NCBI RefSeq assembly: GCF_015223055.1
Contig: NZ_JADFBX010000015.1
Span: forward strand, 62,001 to 126,000
DNA: 64,000 nucleotides
Direction: 5' to 3'
Origin: Pedobacter sp. MC2016-24
GTDB lineage: Bacteria; Bacteroidota; Bacteroidia; Sphingobacteriales; Sphingobacteriaceae
Below, in pieces: positions 26,039 to 35,035 of the stretch. The first letter of the stretch is position 1, and each line of letters opens with the position of its first letter. Made by a program: the position numbers and the translations under genes. The notes beneath the pieces were generated by a model. The model did no database searches. It was given only the letters and a program-made list of their open reading frames with translations, and was not told the DNA's origin.

Positions 26039-26875
26039 ATGAGGAAAGAGATGCTTTATCAAAATTATGAGGTCATTTATCAAAAGGTAGATGAATGCCC
26101 TGTAAAAGACTTGCAATTGACTTTCTTCCAATTGGTTTCTGTCATTTCTGGTTCCGGTGCGCTGCACATCAATGGCAACCAGATGCCTTATCAGGCCGGC
26201 AACTTGATGTTGCTGACCCCTGCTGACGCTCATTTTTTTGAAATTTCCACAACTTCTGAGTTTCTATTGGTTAAATTCAATAGCAATTATGTAAATGATT
26301 ATCAGTGGCAAAGTATCGACCACATTGAGTGTCTATTGCATTACTCATCACATCTGTCCGGCTGTATTTTGAAATGCAGGGCTGATGAATTCCTGGTAAA
26401 AGGGATTACAGCGTCATTATTGCATTGCCTCAACCATAAAGACATGTATCAGGAAGACCTGTCCAGGCATTATATGAATGCCTTAATTGTCATTGCAGCA
26501 AGAAATCTGGCCAAGATGCGCCCACCGGGATTGCATAAGAGTTCCGACAAAAGGATCATAGAAATTATCAATTACATTCAGTTAAATATCTGTTTTCCTC
26601 AAAAAATAAAAGCCCCTGTCATCGCAACTCGGTTCGGACTCTCTGATACTTATTTAGGAAGTTATTTTAAGCATCAATGTGGTGAAACTTTACAGCAGTT
26701 CATCACCAATTATAAAATCCGCTTAATCGAATTCAGATTGAAATTCAGTGATAAAAGAGTGCATGAAATCGCTGATGAATTTGGTTTTTCTGACGAGAGT
26801 CACCTCAATAAGTTCTTTAAAAAACAGAAAGAGGTAAGCCTGACGGTATATCGAATGCAGTACCGAATGGATTAA
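26039..26875 (+). CDS. AraC-family transcriptional regulator
   Basis: 278 residues: an N-terminal cupin-like sensor region (about 15-130, with VISGSGALHINGNQMPYQAGNL) and a C-terminal pair of AraC helix-turn-helices (about 175-275; KAPVIATRFGLSDTYLGSYF and VHEIADEFGFSDESHLNKFF). Divergent to the MFS exporter and most likely its regulator, with the effector unknown. Two starts are possible, the ATG at 26039 or at 26051, 12 bases apart. Confidence 0.9.
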   Translation: MRKEMLYQNYEVIYQKVDECPVKDLQLTFFQLVSVISGSGALHINGNQMPYQAGNLMLLTPADAHFFEISTTSEFLLVKFNSNYVNDYQWQSIDHIECLLHYSSHLSGCILKCRADEFLVKGITASLLHCLNHKDMYQEDLSRHYMNALIVIAARNLAKMRPPGLHKSSDKRIIEIINYIQLNICFPQKIKAPVIATRFGLSDTYLGSYFKHQCGETLQQFITNYKIRLIEFRLKFSDKRVHEIADEFGFSDESHLNKFFKKQKEVSLTVYRMQYRMD

Positions 26876-26980
26876 CTAACCTGGGGTAGACTTGTAACCC
26901 AATTGTCTTTTTAGTTCGAAAATCTGCAATACAAAAATCTATTGTGCTGTTTTTACGTTTATGGTATAAATCCAGAGGTT

Positions 26981-27484
26981 ATGAAAACGATATTAAATTC
27001 ATTAATACTTGTATTGTTCTTTAGCGGAACTTATGCACAAACACAAGCCATTAAAAATCCATATTATTCCAGAACTGATACTAAAAAACTGAAAGTAAGC
27101 AATGCAGAATGGAAGAAAATTCTACCACCTGATTTATATGCGGTAGCGAGAGAAGCGGCAACGGAAAGGGCATTTACCGGTAAATACTGGGACTCCGAAA
27201 CCAAGGGCACATATTATTGTCGCGTTTGCGGGAATATATTGTTTAAATCGGATGCTAAATTTGCCAGTACCTGCGGCTGGCCAAGTTTTTTTGAGCCGAT
27301 AGGAAAGAACAATACGGTTTACAAGGAAGACAATTCCCTAGGAATGGAGCGTACTGAAGTGCTTTGCGGTCGCTGCGGCTCGCACCTGGGACATATTTTT
27401 GATGATGGTCCGGCGCCAACTCACAAACGATATTGTATGAACTCCATCTCTTTAGATTTTGAGCCCGACGGGCCCGGGAAATAA
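26981..27484 (+). CDS. msrB: Exported methionine-R-sulfoxide reductase (MsrB)
   Basis: 167 residues from the ATG at 26981, which gives a signal peptide MKTILNSLILVLFFSGTYA; the upstream frame to 26942 lacks one. MsrB domain with the zinc Cys pairs CRVC and CGRC, the substrate loop CGWPSF, GSHLGHIFDDGP, and the catalytic Cys in RYCMNS. It reduces methionine-R-sulfoxide in proteins, here presumably in the periplasm to repair oxidised envelope proteins. Needs an electron donor, none of which is in the window. Confidence 0.93.
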   Translation: MKTILNSLILVLFFSGTYAQTQAIKNPYYSRTDTKKLKVSNAEWKKILPPDLYAVAREAATERAFTGKYWDSETKGTYYCRVCGNILFKSDAKFASTCGWPSFFEPIGKNNTVYKEDNSLGMERTEVLCGRCGSHLGHIFDDGPAPTHKRYCMNSISLDFEPDGPGK

Positions 27485-27533
27485 CCTGGCATAACATTGT
27501 ATTTTATCCTTTACAAATCAACTTTATAGTGGA

Positions 27534-27561
27534 ATTTGTGTAGTATTGATTACACACAAAT
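27534..27561. repeat. Inverted repeat upstream of an exported protein gene
   Basis: ATTTGTGT (27534-27541) and ACACAAAT (27554-27561), perfect 8-bp arms with a 12-bp spacer, 10 bp before the ATG at 27571. Likely an operator or a leader structure. Confidence 0.4.
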
Positions 27562-27570
27562 GATACCTCT

Positions 27571-28344
27571 ATGAAAAAATTATTAATCATGGCGATGGCT
27601 TGCTATGCCTTAAATGCCAGCGCCCAGGTAGACCAGTCCAGGAACTTCGTCTACCTCTATTCCGATTCTGTGATTTACGCCCAAAAGATCAGGCTAAGGC
27701 CAGATATTTATGGTTCCTGGCAGATCAGGGCCGACTCAAGGCGCATCACAACAGATCAGGTCAAATTTATGAGCAATGAAGATGGCTTTTTTGCAAACAC
27801 CAGGAAGTTTAATTTAACCCGTGAAAACACGTTTTCTGAACGTGTCATTGAAGGTCGGATTAATCTTTTTCAGGAAGCAAGCTACGATCCTTATGCTTTT
27901 GACCGGGGTTATCGATACAGACAGAACAGACCTCAGGCCGTAGACACCAGGATGTTTTACAATAAGGGATGGAATGACCTTCAAAAGGTAAATTACCACA
28001 ATTTAAGCCGTGACATGGCCGACCATCCTGAGAGTATGGATCTACTTAAAGGGTATCGGAAAAGTATGAATACTGCTAAAATCATGTATGTTGGCGCAGG
28101 CGCAGCGGTCATTGCCGGATTTGTATCATTCCTGGCCAATAGCAAAGACAAAATGCCTGATCGGGGGAGTTTTGGTCCCGGCGGTTTTAGCAAAGGAAAT
28201 TCAGACTTCGGGTTTAAGAAAAGCAATTTTACGGCTAGCTTTGTTCTGTTGGGACTGGGAGCTGCATTGGGAGGTGGCGGGGCGCTTATTCAAATGTCAA
28301 GCACAAGGCATTTGGAAAATGCCATCGACGCCTACAACAGGTAA
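27571..28344 (+). CDS. Uncharacterised exported/membrane protein
   Basis: 257 residues with signal peptide MKKLLIMAMACYALNASA. Residues about 20-150 are strand-rich (FVYLYSDSVIYAQKIRL; YDPYAFDRGYRYRQNRP). Two hydrophobic segments follow (about 171-190 and 220-240) flanking a Gly-rich loop MPDRGSFGPGGFSKG. No family recognised. Probably anchored in the envelope with the N-terminal domain exposed. The gene ends before a hairpin shared with the converging phosphoesterase gene. Confidence 0.65.
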   Translation: MKKLLIMAMACYALNASAQVDQSRNFVYLYSDSVIYAQKIRLRPDIYGSWQIRADSRRITTDQVKFMSNEDGFFANTRKFNLTRENTFSERVIEGRINLFQEASYDPYAFDRGYRYRQNRPQAVDTRMFYNKGWNDLQKVNYHNLSRDMADHPESMDLLKGYRKSMNTAKIMYVGAGAAVIAGFVSFLANSKDKMPDRGSFGPGGFSKGNSDFGFKKSNFTASFVLLGLGAALGGGGALIQMSSTRHLENAIDAYNR

Positions 28345-28355
28345 ATTACTTTAAG

Positions 28356-28394
28356 CTAAAGCGCAGCATGAATTTATTTCAGGCTGCGCTTTAG
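28356..28394. terminator. Hairpin between converging genes (probable terminator)
   Basis: CTAAAGCGCAGC (28356-28367) pairs with GCTGCGCTTTAG (28383-28394): a 12-bp perfect stem with a 15-base loop. No strong U-tract, so it could also be a 3'-end stabiliser. Confidence 0.65.
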
Positions 28395-28399
28395 TCTGT

Positions 28400-29101
28400 T
28401 CAAATATCCTGATACAATACATGTTCATCCGTACTAATGTCAAGCAGGGAAATTTTATAACCATATGCCCCTCCGGTATCCAAATCAACAACTTGTGCGG
28501 CATAAATGGGTTTACCAATTCGTTCGCCTCCCATTTTCCAATTCTGTGTAGGTGTATGCCCAATAAAAATCTGCTTAAAATTATTGACGTCTTTCAAATG
28601 CACTCCGGAAGCTTTCGCCGACATTGCTTTTTTCATCAAATCCCTGTTCCAATAAAATTCGTCACTATCCTGATCTTCAATCCGTTCATCCAGTCGGCAA
28701 CCAGCATGAATGAAAAGTCGATTCTGCGCATCAATATAATAGTTCCGCTGGGTTCTGAAAAACGCTTGATGGGACTGCGGAACGAGTATGGGATGTAGTT
28801 TTCCGCCCAAATCCTTAACATAAGAATTGGCGGTCTCACTGAAATAAGATGGCGCCGGGTGTGTTCCTGTTTCAATAAATTGCTGCATCCAGGAGTCATG
28901 ATTTCCTCTTATCGCGACCAGGTGTTTGATTTTTAACAATAGATCTACAACGCCGGCACTGTTCGGTCCACGGTCTACACAATCACCTAAATGGATCAGC
29001 GTGTCCAGCTCGTAATTAAAATCAGCTTGATTTAAACAGGAAATGAGCTTGTCCAGTTCGCCATGCGTATCTGTTGTTACAAATGTTCTCGGATTTTTCA
29101 T
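28400..29101 (-). CDS. Metallophosphoesterase (serine/threonine protein phosphatase-like)
   Basis: 233 residues, calcineurin-like fold. Metal-binding motifs in order: TDTHGE, GDCVDRG, RGNHD, FIHAGC and FIGHTPT, as in PrpA/PrpB-type phosphatases and Ap4A hydrolases. Cytoplasmic; removes phosphate from protein or nucleotide substrates that cannot be told from the sequence. Divided from the TPR-LuxR gene on the same strand by 48 bp; a shared transcript is possible. Confidence 0.9.
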   Translation of the reverse strand: MKNPRTFVTTDTHGELDKLISCLNQADFNYELDTLIHLGDCVDRGPNSAGVVDLLLKIKHLVAIRGNHDSWMQQFIETGTHPAPSYFSETANSYVKDLGGKLHPILVPQSHQAFFRTQRNYYIDAQNRLFIHAGCRLDERIEDQDSDEFYWNRDLMKKAMSAKASGVHLKDVNNFKQIFIGHTPTQNWKMGGERIGKPIYAAQVVDLDTGGAYGYKISLLDISTDEHVLYQDI

Positions 29102-29149
29102 CTGAAATTAAGGACAGTTAAGGTATCAAAATGTTTTCAATATCTTCAA

Positions 29150-30946
29150 CTAGGTCGTTCCTATGGCTTGTAAATAAATATTCAAATCTTCTTCTTTTCC
29201 CAGCCCCAGCTTCTGCTTAATCCTATATTTGCTCATCCTTACACTTTTAGCCTCTACGTGCATCAGCTGTGCAATCTGACGTGTATCCATTTTAAGGTAG
29301 ATATAAGCACATATTTTTAAATCCAGCGGACTCAATTTTTTTTCTGCGCTGTTTTGGATCAGGTTAAAAAAATCCGGATGAACTTGTTGGATCTGCATCT
29401 TGGCATCTTCAAAATCCTGATCCATAACCTGTTCCTCTTTCCATATCTTTTTGATGTTTACAGGATCACCATCATTTAGCTTTTCTTTAATGTCATATAA
29501 CATCTGGTTCTTATGCGCCAATTGTAATGCATTGGCCATGGCCTCTTTTTTGAATTGCAACTGCTTCGTTTCCAGTAACTGCTGTTCAAGCTCCAGCTGT
29601 TTCTCGCGCTGCAAAGCGTAACGTAGCTTGAAATGATAAGAACGAAACATAAACAACAGCCCAAAAATAGAAGCGATAGCAATACAAGCGTACAGGTAAT
29701 TCTGTTGCTTGTGACTTTCTTCCCTTTCTTTAAGTAACATAACCTCGTTGTTTTTCTGTTCAGTTTCGTACTGGATTTCCAGCTTTTGAGCATTTAATGC
29801 CTGTTCTTCATTGAAACTCTTCTGGGTATATTCGGTTACTTCCTTTTGAAACCTGATTGCTTTCTCCAGCTCACCTTTTCTGTCGTAGAAATCAGCCAGC
29901 GCCTGGACTACATTCAACATGGTATGATAATAAACCGGCTTACCGGTTTTAATCACTTCATAAGCACTCAACAGATAAGTTTCCTGTTTCCCATAATCGC
30001 CTTCCAGCTTCGCATATTCACTCAATATGCCTAAACCACTGGCCAATACTTCCTGGCTATTGTAAATGCCTTTCAATGCCGATATAGCGGTATTGGCATA
30101 ACGGATGGCTTGTGCTTTTGCTTGTTTATCTGTCTGCGGGAAATATCTGAGGTAAAAGTTGGCCAGATCAATACAGGCTATGGCGTAAGTATGATTGGCT
30201 ACATGACCGGGATATTGCAGGTAAAGCTTTTCTGATTTTTGCAGGTAAAATAAAACACTGTCCAGCTCTGCCTGGTTTTTAGTGGTTTGATAGTTGTATT
30301 CATGTGCTACTGACAATGCAGTATAGCAATTACTTAAATGATTGTAATCTTTGATTTTTAAAACGTTTTCAGTTGCCCTGGCAGCGTATAAATTTACTTT
30401 TTCCTCATTATTCCAGCTAGAGTAGACTGCGTAAAGCCTGTAGTATATTCTGGAGGCAATGTAAGGATCGGGAGTCTTTTCCAGCGCTTTCAAACCCAGG
30501 TTACAAAATTCGACTACGCGCTGTTTATCATCCAGTGTTTTGTAAATCAATACCTGTGTATAGTAGGCATAGGCCATTGCTATTGGGTTATTGGCCTGTT
30601 TTGCAAGGGCTAGGGTAGAATCGCTGCTGTGCTTAGCTGCCGACAATTTCCCGGTAGTGATTTTGATGTTGACCAGCAAAGTATAGGCCTTTACAGCCTC
30701 AAGGTAATTTTTAGCTTGAATTGAGATGTCAGCACTTTGCTTCGCTGTCGTTTCAGCCAGCGGATAATTTTTATTGATCCGATACAATTCCGCCAATTGG
30801 TTCAACAGTTCAGATTTTTCCTTTTTGCCCAGAGACGGGTTTTTCAACACGGAATTCAGGCTATCTGTCAACACGTTCTGAGCCTGGGCCGGGAAGTATA
30901 ATAGCAGGTAGAAGAGAATGGGTAGTTTATATAGCAACGTTTTCAT
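29150..30946 (-). CDS. TPR-containing membrane regulator with LuxR-type C-terminal helix-turn-helix
   Basis: 598 residues, an architecture common in Bacteroidota. Signal peptide to about residue 22, TPR-like repeats to about 380, one membrane helix (about 415-435; YACIAIASIFGLLFMF), coiled coil to about 490, then a DNA-binding tail LKICAYIYLKMDTRQIAQLM and VEAKSVRMSKYRIKQKLGL. The TPR part is probably periplasmic and senses a partner, signalling to the cytoplasmic HTH. Target genes unknown. Confidence 0.85.
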   Translation of the reverse strand: MKTLLYKLPILFYLLLYFPAQAQNVLTDSLNSVLKNPSLGKKEKSELLNQLAELYRINKNYPLAETTAKQSADISIQAKNYLEAVKAYTLLVNIKITTGKLSAAKHSSDSTLALAKQANNPIAMAYAYYTQVLIYKTLDDKQRVVEFCNLGLKALEKTPDPYIASRIYYRLYAVYSSWNNEEKVNLYAARATENVLKIKDYNHLSNCYTALSVAHEYNYQTTKNQAELDSVLFYLQKSEKLYLQYPGHVANHTYAIACIDLANFYLRYFPQTDKQAKAQAIRYANTAISALKGIYNSQEVLASGLGILSEYAKLEGDYGKQETYLLSAYEVIKTGKPVYYHTMLNVVQALADFYDRKGELEKAIRFQKEVTEYTQKSFNEEQALNAQKLEIQYETEQKNNEVMLLKEREESHKQQNYLYACIAIASIFGLLFMFRSYHFKLRYALQREKQLELEQQLLETKQLQFKKEAMANALQLAHKNQMLYDIKEKLNDGDPVNIKKIWKEEQVMDQDFEDAKMQIQQVHPDFFNLIQNSAEKKLSPLDLKICAYIYLKMDTRQIAQLMHVEAKSVRMSKYRIKQKLGLGKEEDLNIYLQAIGTT

Positions 30947-31168
30947 AGGTCCCCAAATTTAATGATAAATTGATAAGTAGTCGTTTAAAATGTAGGTAGT
31001 CTGAAATTGTTTAATCTGCTGACAATCAAATTTGTATAGAATACTGTAGACACATTGTAGACGCACCTTTTGATGCTGGTAGATCTTTTGTAGTCTATCA
31101 AAACTTGTCTGGTACGGCCTCAGATCAGAGCTTTGTTCCAGCAATAAAGCGAAATTAAAACTACTAAA

Positions 31169-31492
31169 ATGGACAACAAAACATTATCTATGCTATCCTA
31201 CATCACGCTAATTGGATGGCTGGTTGCTTATCTACTTGGAAAGGACAAAGCAGATGACCTGCTTAAGTATCATTTAAAGCAGTCTCTGGGCCTGGCAATC
31301 GTGAGCATCATCTTTAGCCTTGCCCTCAATGTAATCGCATACCTGGTGCCAAGCCTTCATGTCTTAGGTTTGCTCGGCTGGGTAATCGTTGTTTTATGGG
31401 TTATGGGCATCATCAACGCAGCCAATATGGCCAAAAAGCCGGTTCCCTTAATCGGCAAAATCTTTGAAGATAAATTTGCCTTTCTTTCTTAA
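31169..31492 (+). CDS. DUF4870-like small membrane protein
   Basis: 107 residues with three or four hydrophobic segments. The order MLSYITLIGWLVAYLLGKD, then YHLKQSLGLAIVSIIF, then GWVIVVLWVMGIINAAN matches the DUF4870 pattern (family recalled, not searched). Function unknown; relatives resemble part of Tic20. It precedes the uncharacterised gene group at 31549-35746 on the same strand, 56 bp away. Confidence 0.7.
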   Translation: MDNKTLSMLSYITLIGWLVAYLLGKDKADDLLKYHLKQSLGLAIVSIIFSLALNVIAYLVPSLHVLGLLGWVIVVLWVMGIINAANMAKKPVPLIGKIFEDKFAFLS

Positions 31493-31548
31493 TACATTCA
31501 ATAAAGGCAAAAAATTAGCTAAATAAAAAAACATTCAATCTAAATGAT

Positions 31549-32034
31549 ATGGAACCATTTAAATATTTTATTCAGGACGGAAATACCTATATTAAAATAC
31601 CGCAACGTGCCTTATACTATACTTTTGCTATTCTTTTATTAGCTGGAGCTGTGCTTGCCTTTACCTATGGTCAGCATACCAGGGGTAGCATGTGGCTAAT
31701 GGCATTGTTGGGTATCCTGGGTGTGCTGCTGTTGATGCGTGCCGGTGCTACCACTACTTTTGATGTGCAGAACCGTACCATCACCGCCCAATCGTTCTTT
31801 TTTACCAAACCAAAGCAGTTTCATTTTGATGATTTTGATAGTTTTCTCATCTCTAAGCAACGGTTTTTGATCACGCTCAATGCCACCGCGACATTGATTC
31901 TGGCCCCAAAAGGTAAAAGGCTCAATTTGCTACTGCATCAAACCATGTTTGTAACCAGACCATTACAAAATGTAGTAGACGAAACAGCCAGAATTCTGGA
32001 AATGGCAAATGGTAGTCAATTAAACTCAAAATGA
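31549..32034 (+). CDS. Two-helix membrane protein with C-terminal strand-rich (PH-like) domain
   Basis: 161 residues. A membrane hairpin (about residues 20-60) is followed by a strand-rich domain containing FDVQNRTITAQSFFFTKP and FHFDDFDSFLI. No named family recognised. The layout closely resembles the next gene and the gene at 51551-52003: two helices, then a DxxxRxxxxK-rich strand domain. First gene of the block to 35746; it overlaps the following gene by 4 bp. Confidence 0.65.
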   Translation: MEPFKYFIQDGNTYIKIPQRALYYTFAILLLAGAVLAFTYGQHTRGSMWLMALLGILGVLLLMRAGATTTFDVQNRTITAQSFFFTKPKQFHFDDFDSFLISKQRFLITLNATATLILAPKGKRLNLLLHQTMFVTRPLQNVVDETARILEMANGSQLNSK

Positions 32035-32540
32035 AAACATCCTGGACTTTCATCGTCGACAGCCAAAAGATGAGCCTGCAACCCAATAAGAACTATAAGC
32101 AGAAGATCATGATTTGTACCTTTATTGCGCTGATTTCTGTTTTAGTGGCCCATTTACTTAAGATAAACACGGATATATACCGATTATTGATTAGCCTTGG
32201 TATCTTTTGTGCAGCCTATGCACTATATGATTTTATATTCAGACTTAAGCTTACTTATGTATTTGATCTGAAACACAGAAAAGTATACAAGAAGGTGCCC
32301 GGATTGTTCAGTCGGAAATTGATGAACTTCGATGAAGCCTGTATTCTGCTCGAAACCGATAATTGTGAGCCACATTATGTGTTGTCGAAACAGAACGACA
32401 GATATGGGAAAAATTATCCCATTAGCGATTATTTTTCAGGCAGCCTTAGCGGTCAACGCCAGCAGCAACATTACGAAACTGAAGTACTGGTTAAAATATA
32501 CCATGTTCTATACGCAAACCCAATTCAAAAGATAAACTAA
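32031..32540 (+). CDS. Two-helix membrane protein, paralogue-like to the preceding gene
   Basis: 169 residues. Helices at about 25-70, then strand-rich with FDLKHRKVYKKVPGLFSRKL and NFDEACILLETDNCEPHYV. The motif spacing FD-x3-R/K-x6-F/V-x-F/S-x-K-x4-FD matches the preceding protein, suggesting that the two are diverged copies. Overlaps upstream by 4 bp and is followed after 4 bases by the SUKH-like gene, so they are translated from one message. Confidence 0.65.
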   Translation: MKTSWTFIVDSQKMSLQPNKNYKQKIMICTFIALISVLVAHLLKINTDIYRLLISLGIFCAAYALYDFIFRLKLTYVFDLKHRKVYKKVPGLFSRKLMNFDEACILLETDNCEPHYVLSKQNDRYGKNYPISDYFSGSLSGQRQQQHYETEVLVKIYHVLYANPIQKIN

Positions 32541-32544
32541 GCTT

Positions 32545-34029
32545 ATGAACTACGATTTTGATATCAATAACTTCACAAGGATCATCAACTCGGCAGTCGT
32601 TCCTGCTGATGATCACGGTGGGCTCGATCTGGAGCTGGGAGACACAGACATCAATATAAAGAAACCATACATAGATGCTGAAGGAACAAATATGGGCAAT
32701 AGCATATTCATTTCAGGTCCGAATGGGCTAACTGTTTACATGCGCATCGAATCTGGTTTCCTGTTTACATTTTACAGGGAAAATGAGCAGGAAAGTTTTA
32801 AAAGCCTGGAGGCAGGCAGCCCGGAATCGATTAAAAGCTTTACCTGGCACATCTGGACTCAAATTGTAGACTACGTTGAGCATCAGGAAAAAGCAGATGT
32901 ACAGTTTCAAAATCAATTCAGCATATATGGAGTTCCATACGATCTGGAAAAATTACTGGAATTTGAAAAAGAATATGGCCAGGGAACGTATGCTGATGGG
33001 TTTTATCTGGATGTAATTGATAAGACCGGACTAAGAACCTATACCGAGGAAGAAAGTTTTCTTCATGCTTTCATAGAATTTGCACAAGCAAACGCCAGCG
33101 GGAGTACTTATGCCATTTGGGTGATTAACGAGAAACTTGACAGATGCCCGATTGTTGTTTTCGGTGATGAGGGTGGAATCCATCTTGTTGCAAAAAATAC
33201 CGAAGAATTTATCCGGCTACTCAGTTACGATGTGGAGATTACGGTAGGTTGGGAGTCCGCCTATTTTTATAAAAGTGAAAACAATAGCGATGAAAGCGAA
33301 CATAAAAGCATTTTTTTACAATGGATCAAAACCGTTATAGGGGTAACGCCCATCAAAACCGATCAGGAAGCTGATCTCATCATCAGGGCAGCCAATGATC
33401 AATTTGCCGACAGTCTCTATGATTTTTTAATCAAATATGGTATTGATGTAGAAGAAGGGTTTGGAAATCTGCAAGAATACCGGACTTTAACAGCCTTCCA
33501 AAACAACTTCCGGGGTAGAGCCCTCCCAAAAGAATTGGCTATGTTGTTCGATTTCCAGCAAAACCATCCCAATTATGCCCAGTATTTTTTACTGCGCGGA
33601 TATGATCCCTCCGTTTTAAAAAAATGGAAACAGGATGAACAGTTTCAAAACGCCTTGATACCTTTTGCCAGGGCCACCAGTTTCGGCGCCATTTACGCTT
33701 TATGGGATGAAGGGAAAGGAAAAGAAACCAAAGATATGCCAGTACTGGTTTTGGATGAAGAAAATGGAATCAGTGTAATTGCGGAGCATGTATTACAGCT
33801 CTTCCGTCTCCTTACCTATGACATTGAACCTATACTGGATGGCGAAACCGTGAAGCTAAGTAACGACCGTGATAACTATGCAACCAGCAATCATATTGAA
33901 AATTACATCAACTGGCTTCAAGCCAATTTTGGCATATCACCTACGGAAGCGCCTTACGAAGACGTGATAGACACGGCCGAAGAAAAGTATACTGATGCAT
34001 TCTGGCATTGGGAAACCTCACTTAAGTGA
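32545..34029 (+). CDS. Tandem-duplicated SMI1/KNR4 (SUKH)-like protein
   Basis: 494 residues, soluble and acidic. The C-terminal two-thirds consist of two copies of one unit: about 118-300 and 316-494. Matching segments are STYAIWVINEK / GAIYALWDEGK, PIVVFGDEGGIHLVAK / PVLVLDEENGISVIAE and FIRLLSYDVEITVGWE / LFRLLTYDIEPILDGE, then a shared tail ending in a short helix. The strand pattern and the acidic DEEGGI-type turn fit SMI1/KNR4 (SUKH) proteins, which often neutralise toxins (assignment by pattern, not search). The neighbours are membrane proteins, not toxins. Confidence 0.65.
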   Translation: MNYDFDINNFTRIINSAVVPADDHGGLDLELGDTDINIKKPYIDAEGTNMGNSIFISGPNGLTVYMRIESGFLFTFYRENEQESFKSLEAGSPESIKSFTWHIWTQIVDYVEHQEKADVQFQNQFSIYGVPYDLEKLLEFEKEYGQGTYADGFYLDVIDKTGLRTYTEEESFLHAFIEFAQANASGSTYAIWVINEKLDRCPIVVFGDEGGIHLVAKNTEEFIRLLSYDVEITVGWESAYFYKSENNSDESEHKSIFLQWIKTVIGVTPIKTDQEADLIIRAANDQFADSLYDFLIKYGIDVEEGFGNLQEYRTLTAFQNNFRGRALPKELAMLFDFQQNHPNYAQYFLLRGYDPSVLKKWKQDEQFQNALIPFARATSFGAIYALWDEGKGKETKDMPVLVLDEENGISVIAEHVLQLFRLLTYDIEPILDGETVKLSNDRDNYATSNHIENYINWLQANFGISPTEAPYEDVIDTAEEKYTDAFWHWETSLK

Positions 34030-34036
34030 TACGGAT

Positions 34037-35032
34037 ATGAATCGAACCTTAATCAGCATATGGAATATTTTTTGGCTCATCTACCTGATCTTTTTTGCCA
34101 TACCTTTTCCCATGATCATTTATTACAGTGCTCATGATGGTACTGAAAGTGCAGCGCTGATCTCCGGGAGTCCAGTCACAGCGCTGATTGTCCTCGGAAT
34201 ATCTGTCTTTTTATGGGGGCTATTGTTCATCGGATATTTCAAAAACTGGATCGTCTCTGTTCTGATAGAAAAACGGAATATCGAACAAATTAAGTCAGGA
34301 GGCGTACGCAGACAGGCCGAAATATTAGCTTCAGAAAGCATAGCCGCTAAGGGTACCGGGATTGACAGTTATGCGTTAAAACTTTCTTTTAAAAACCTTG
34401 CAGATACCACCATTGTGGTAAAGACTACGGTAAATGATGCCAGGCCTTACGAGCGCCGGTTTGAAAAAGGTAAAAGGGTAGAGCTGTTACTTGATCCAGA
34501 TATGAAGCGCAAGCCTTATTTTATTTTTGCAAGTACCGAGGTGAGCCTGAACATACCGGTGCTTTTACTTAAAATTTTAGGCTGGGCAACCTTTTTAGGG
34601 CTGGTAACAGGTTACTATGTTTATGCCTATCAGGACGAAAGCCATGGAGCTGGCTGGCGTTTTATTAGCTTTGGACATCCACTCTTCGTTTGTGCTGTTA
34701 TACTTTTTATATATCGGATTCTGGCAAGATTGTTAAAGCGATATGTATCAAAAGTTAGTGAACTAACCTTAATTAAATTTAAAGGACGCAGGGCTTCAGC
34801 CAAACTAATGAATGCCAGCCAAACCGGAGTATACATCAATGAACAGCCTCAGATCAAATTCGAACTGGAATATGCTGATGGCAGAGGCCATTTACACCGT
34901 ACCAGTTTAAAAAAGACGATTGGCATACTTCAACTGGACTTAACCAGGCAGGAGCAATTGGCCATCTTCTACCTTCCGGAAGATCCCAAACGTATTGCTT
35001 TTGCTGATGATTTAGATGAATTAAACGATTAA
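34037..35032 (+). CDS. Membrane protein with two DUF3592-like regions
   Basis: 331 residues from the ATG at 34037; the earlier start would overlap the upstream gene by 35 bases. Four membrane helices in two hairpins (about 5-75 and 170-235), each followed by a strand-rich domain: VRRQAEILASESIAAKGTG with FEKGKRVELLLDPD, and GRRASAKLMNASQTGVYIN with QEQLAIFYLPEDPKRIAF. Such hairpin-plus-domain repeats resemble DUF3592 proteins. Function unknown. 7 bp behind the SUKH-like gene and 3 bp before the lipoprotein gene. Confidence 0.65.
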   Translation: MNRTLISIWNIFWLIYLIFFAIPFPMIIYYSAHDGTESAALISGSPVTALIVLGISVFLWGLLFIGYFKNWIVSVLIEKRNIEQIKSGGVRRQAEILASESIAAKGTGIDSYALKLSFKNLADTTIVVKTTVNDARPYERRFEKGKRVELLLDPDMKRKPYFIFASTEVSLNIPVLLLKILGWATFLGLVTGYYVYAYQDESHGAGWRFISFGHPLFVCAVILFIYRILARLLKRYVSKVSELTLIKFKGRRASAKLMNASQTGVYINEQPQIKFELEYADGRGHLHRTSLKKTIGILQLDLTRQEQLAIFYLPEDPKRIAFADDLDELND

Positions 35033-35035
35033 GCT

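Noticed and set aside
28421..28798. Open frame of 125 codons on + strand
   Set aside because: Antisense to the metallophosphoesterase, which has all its metal motifs.
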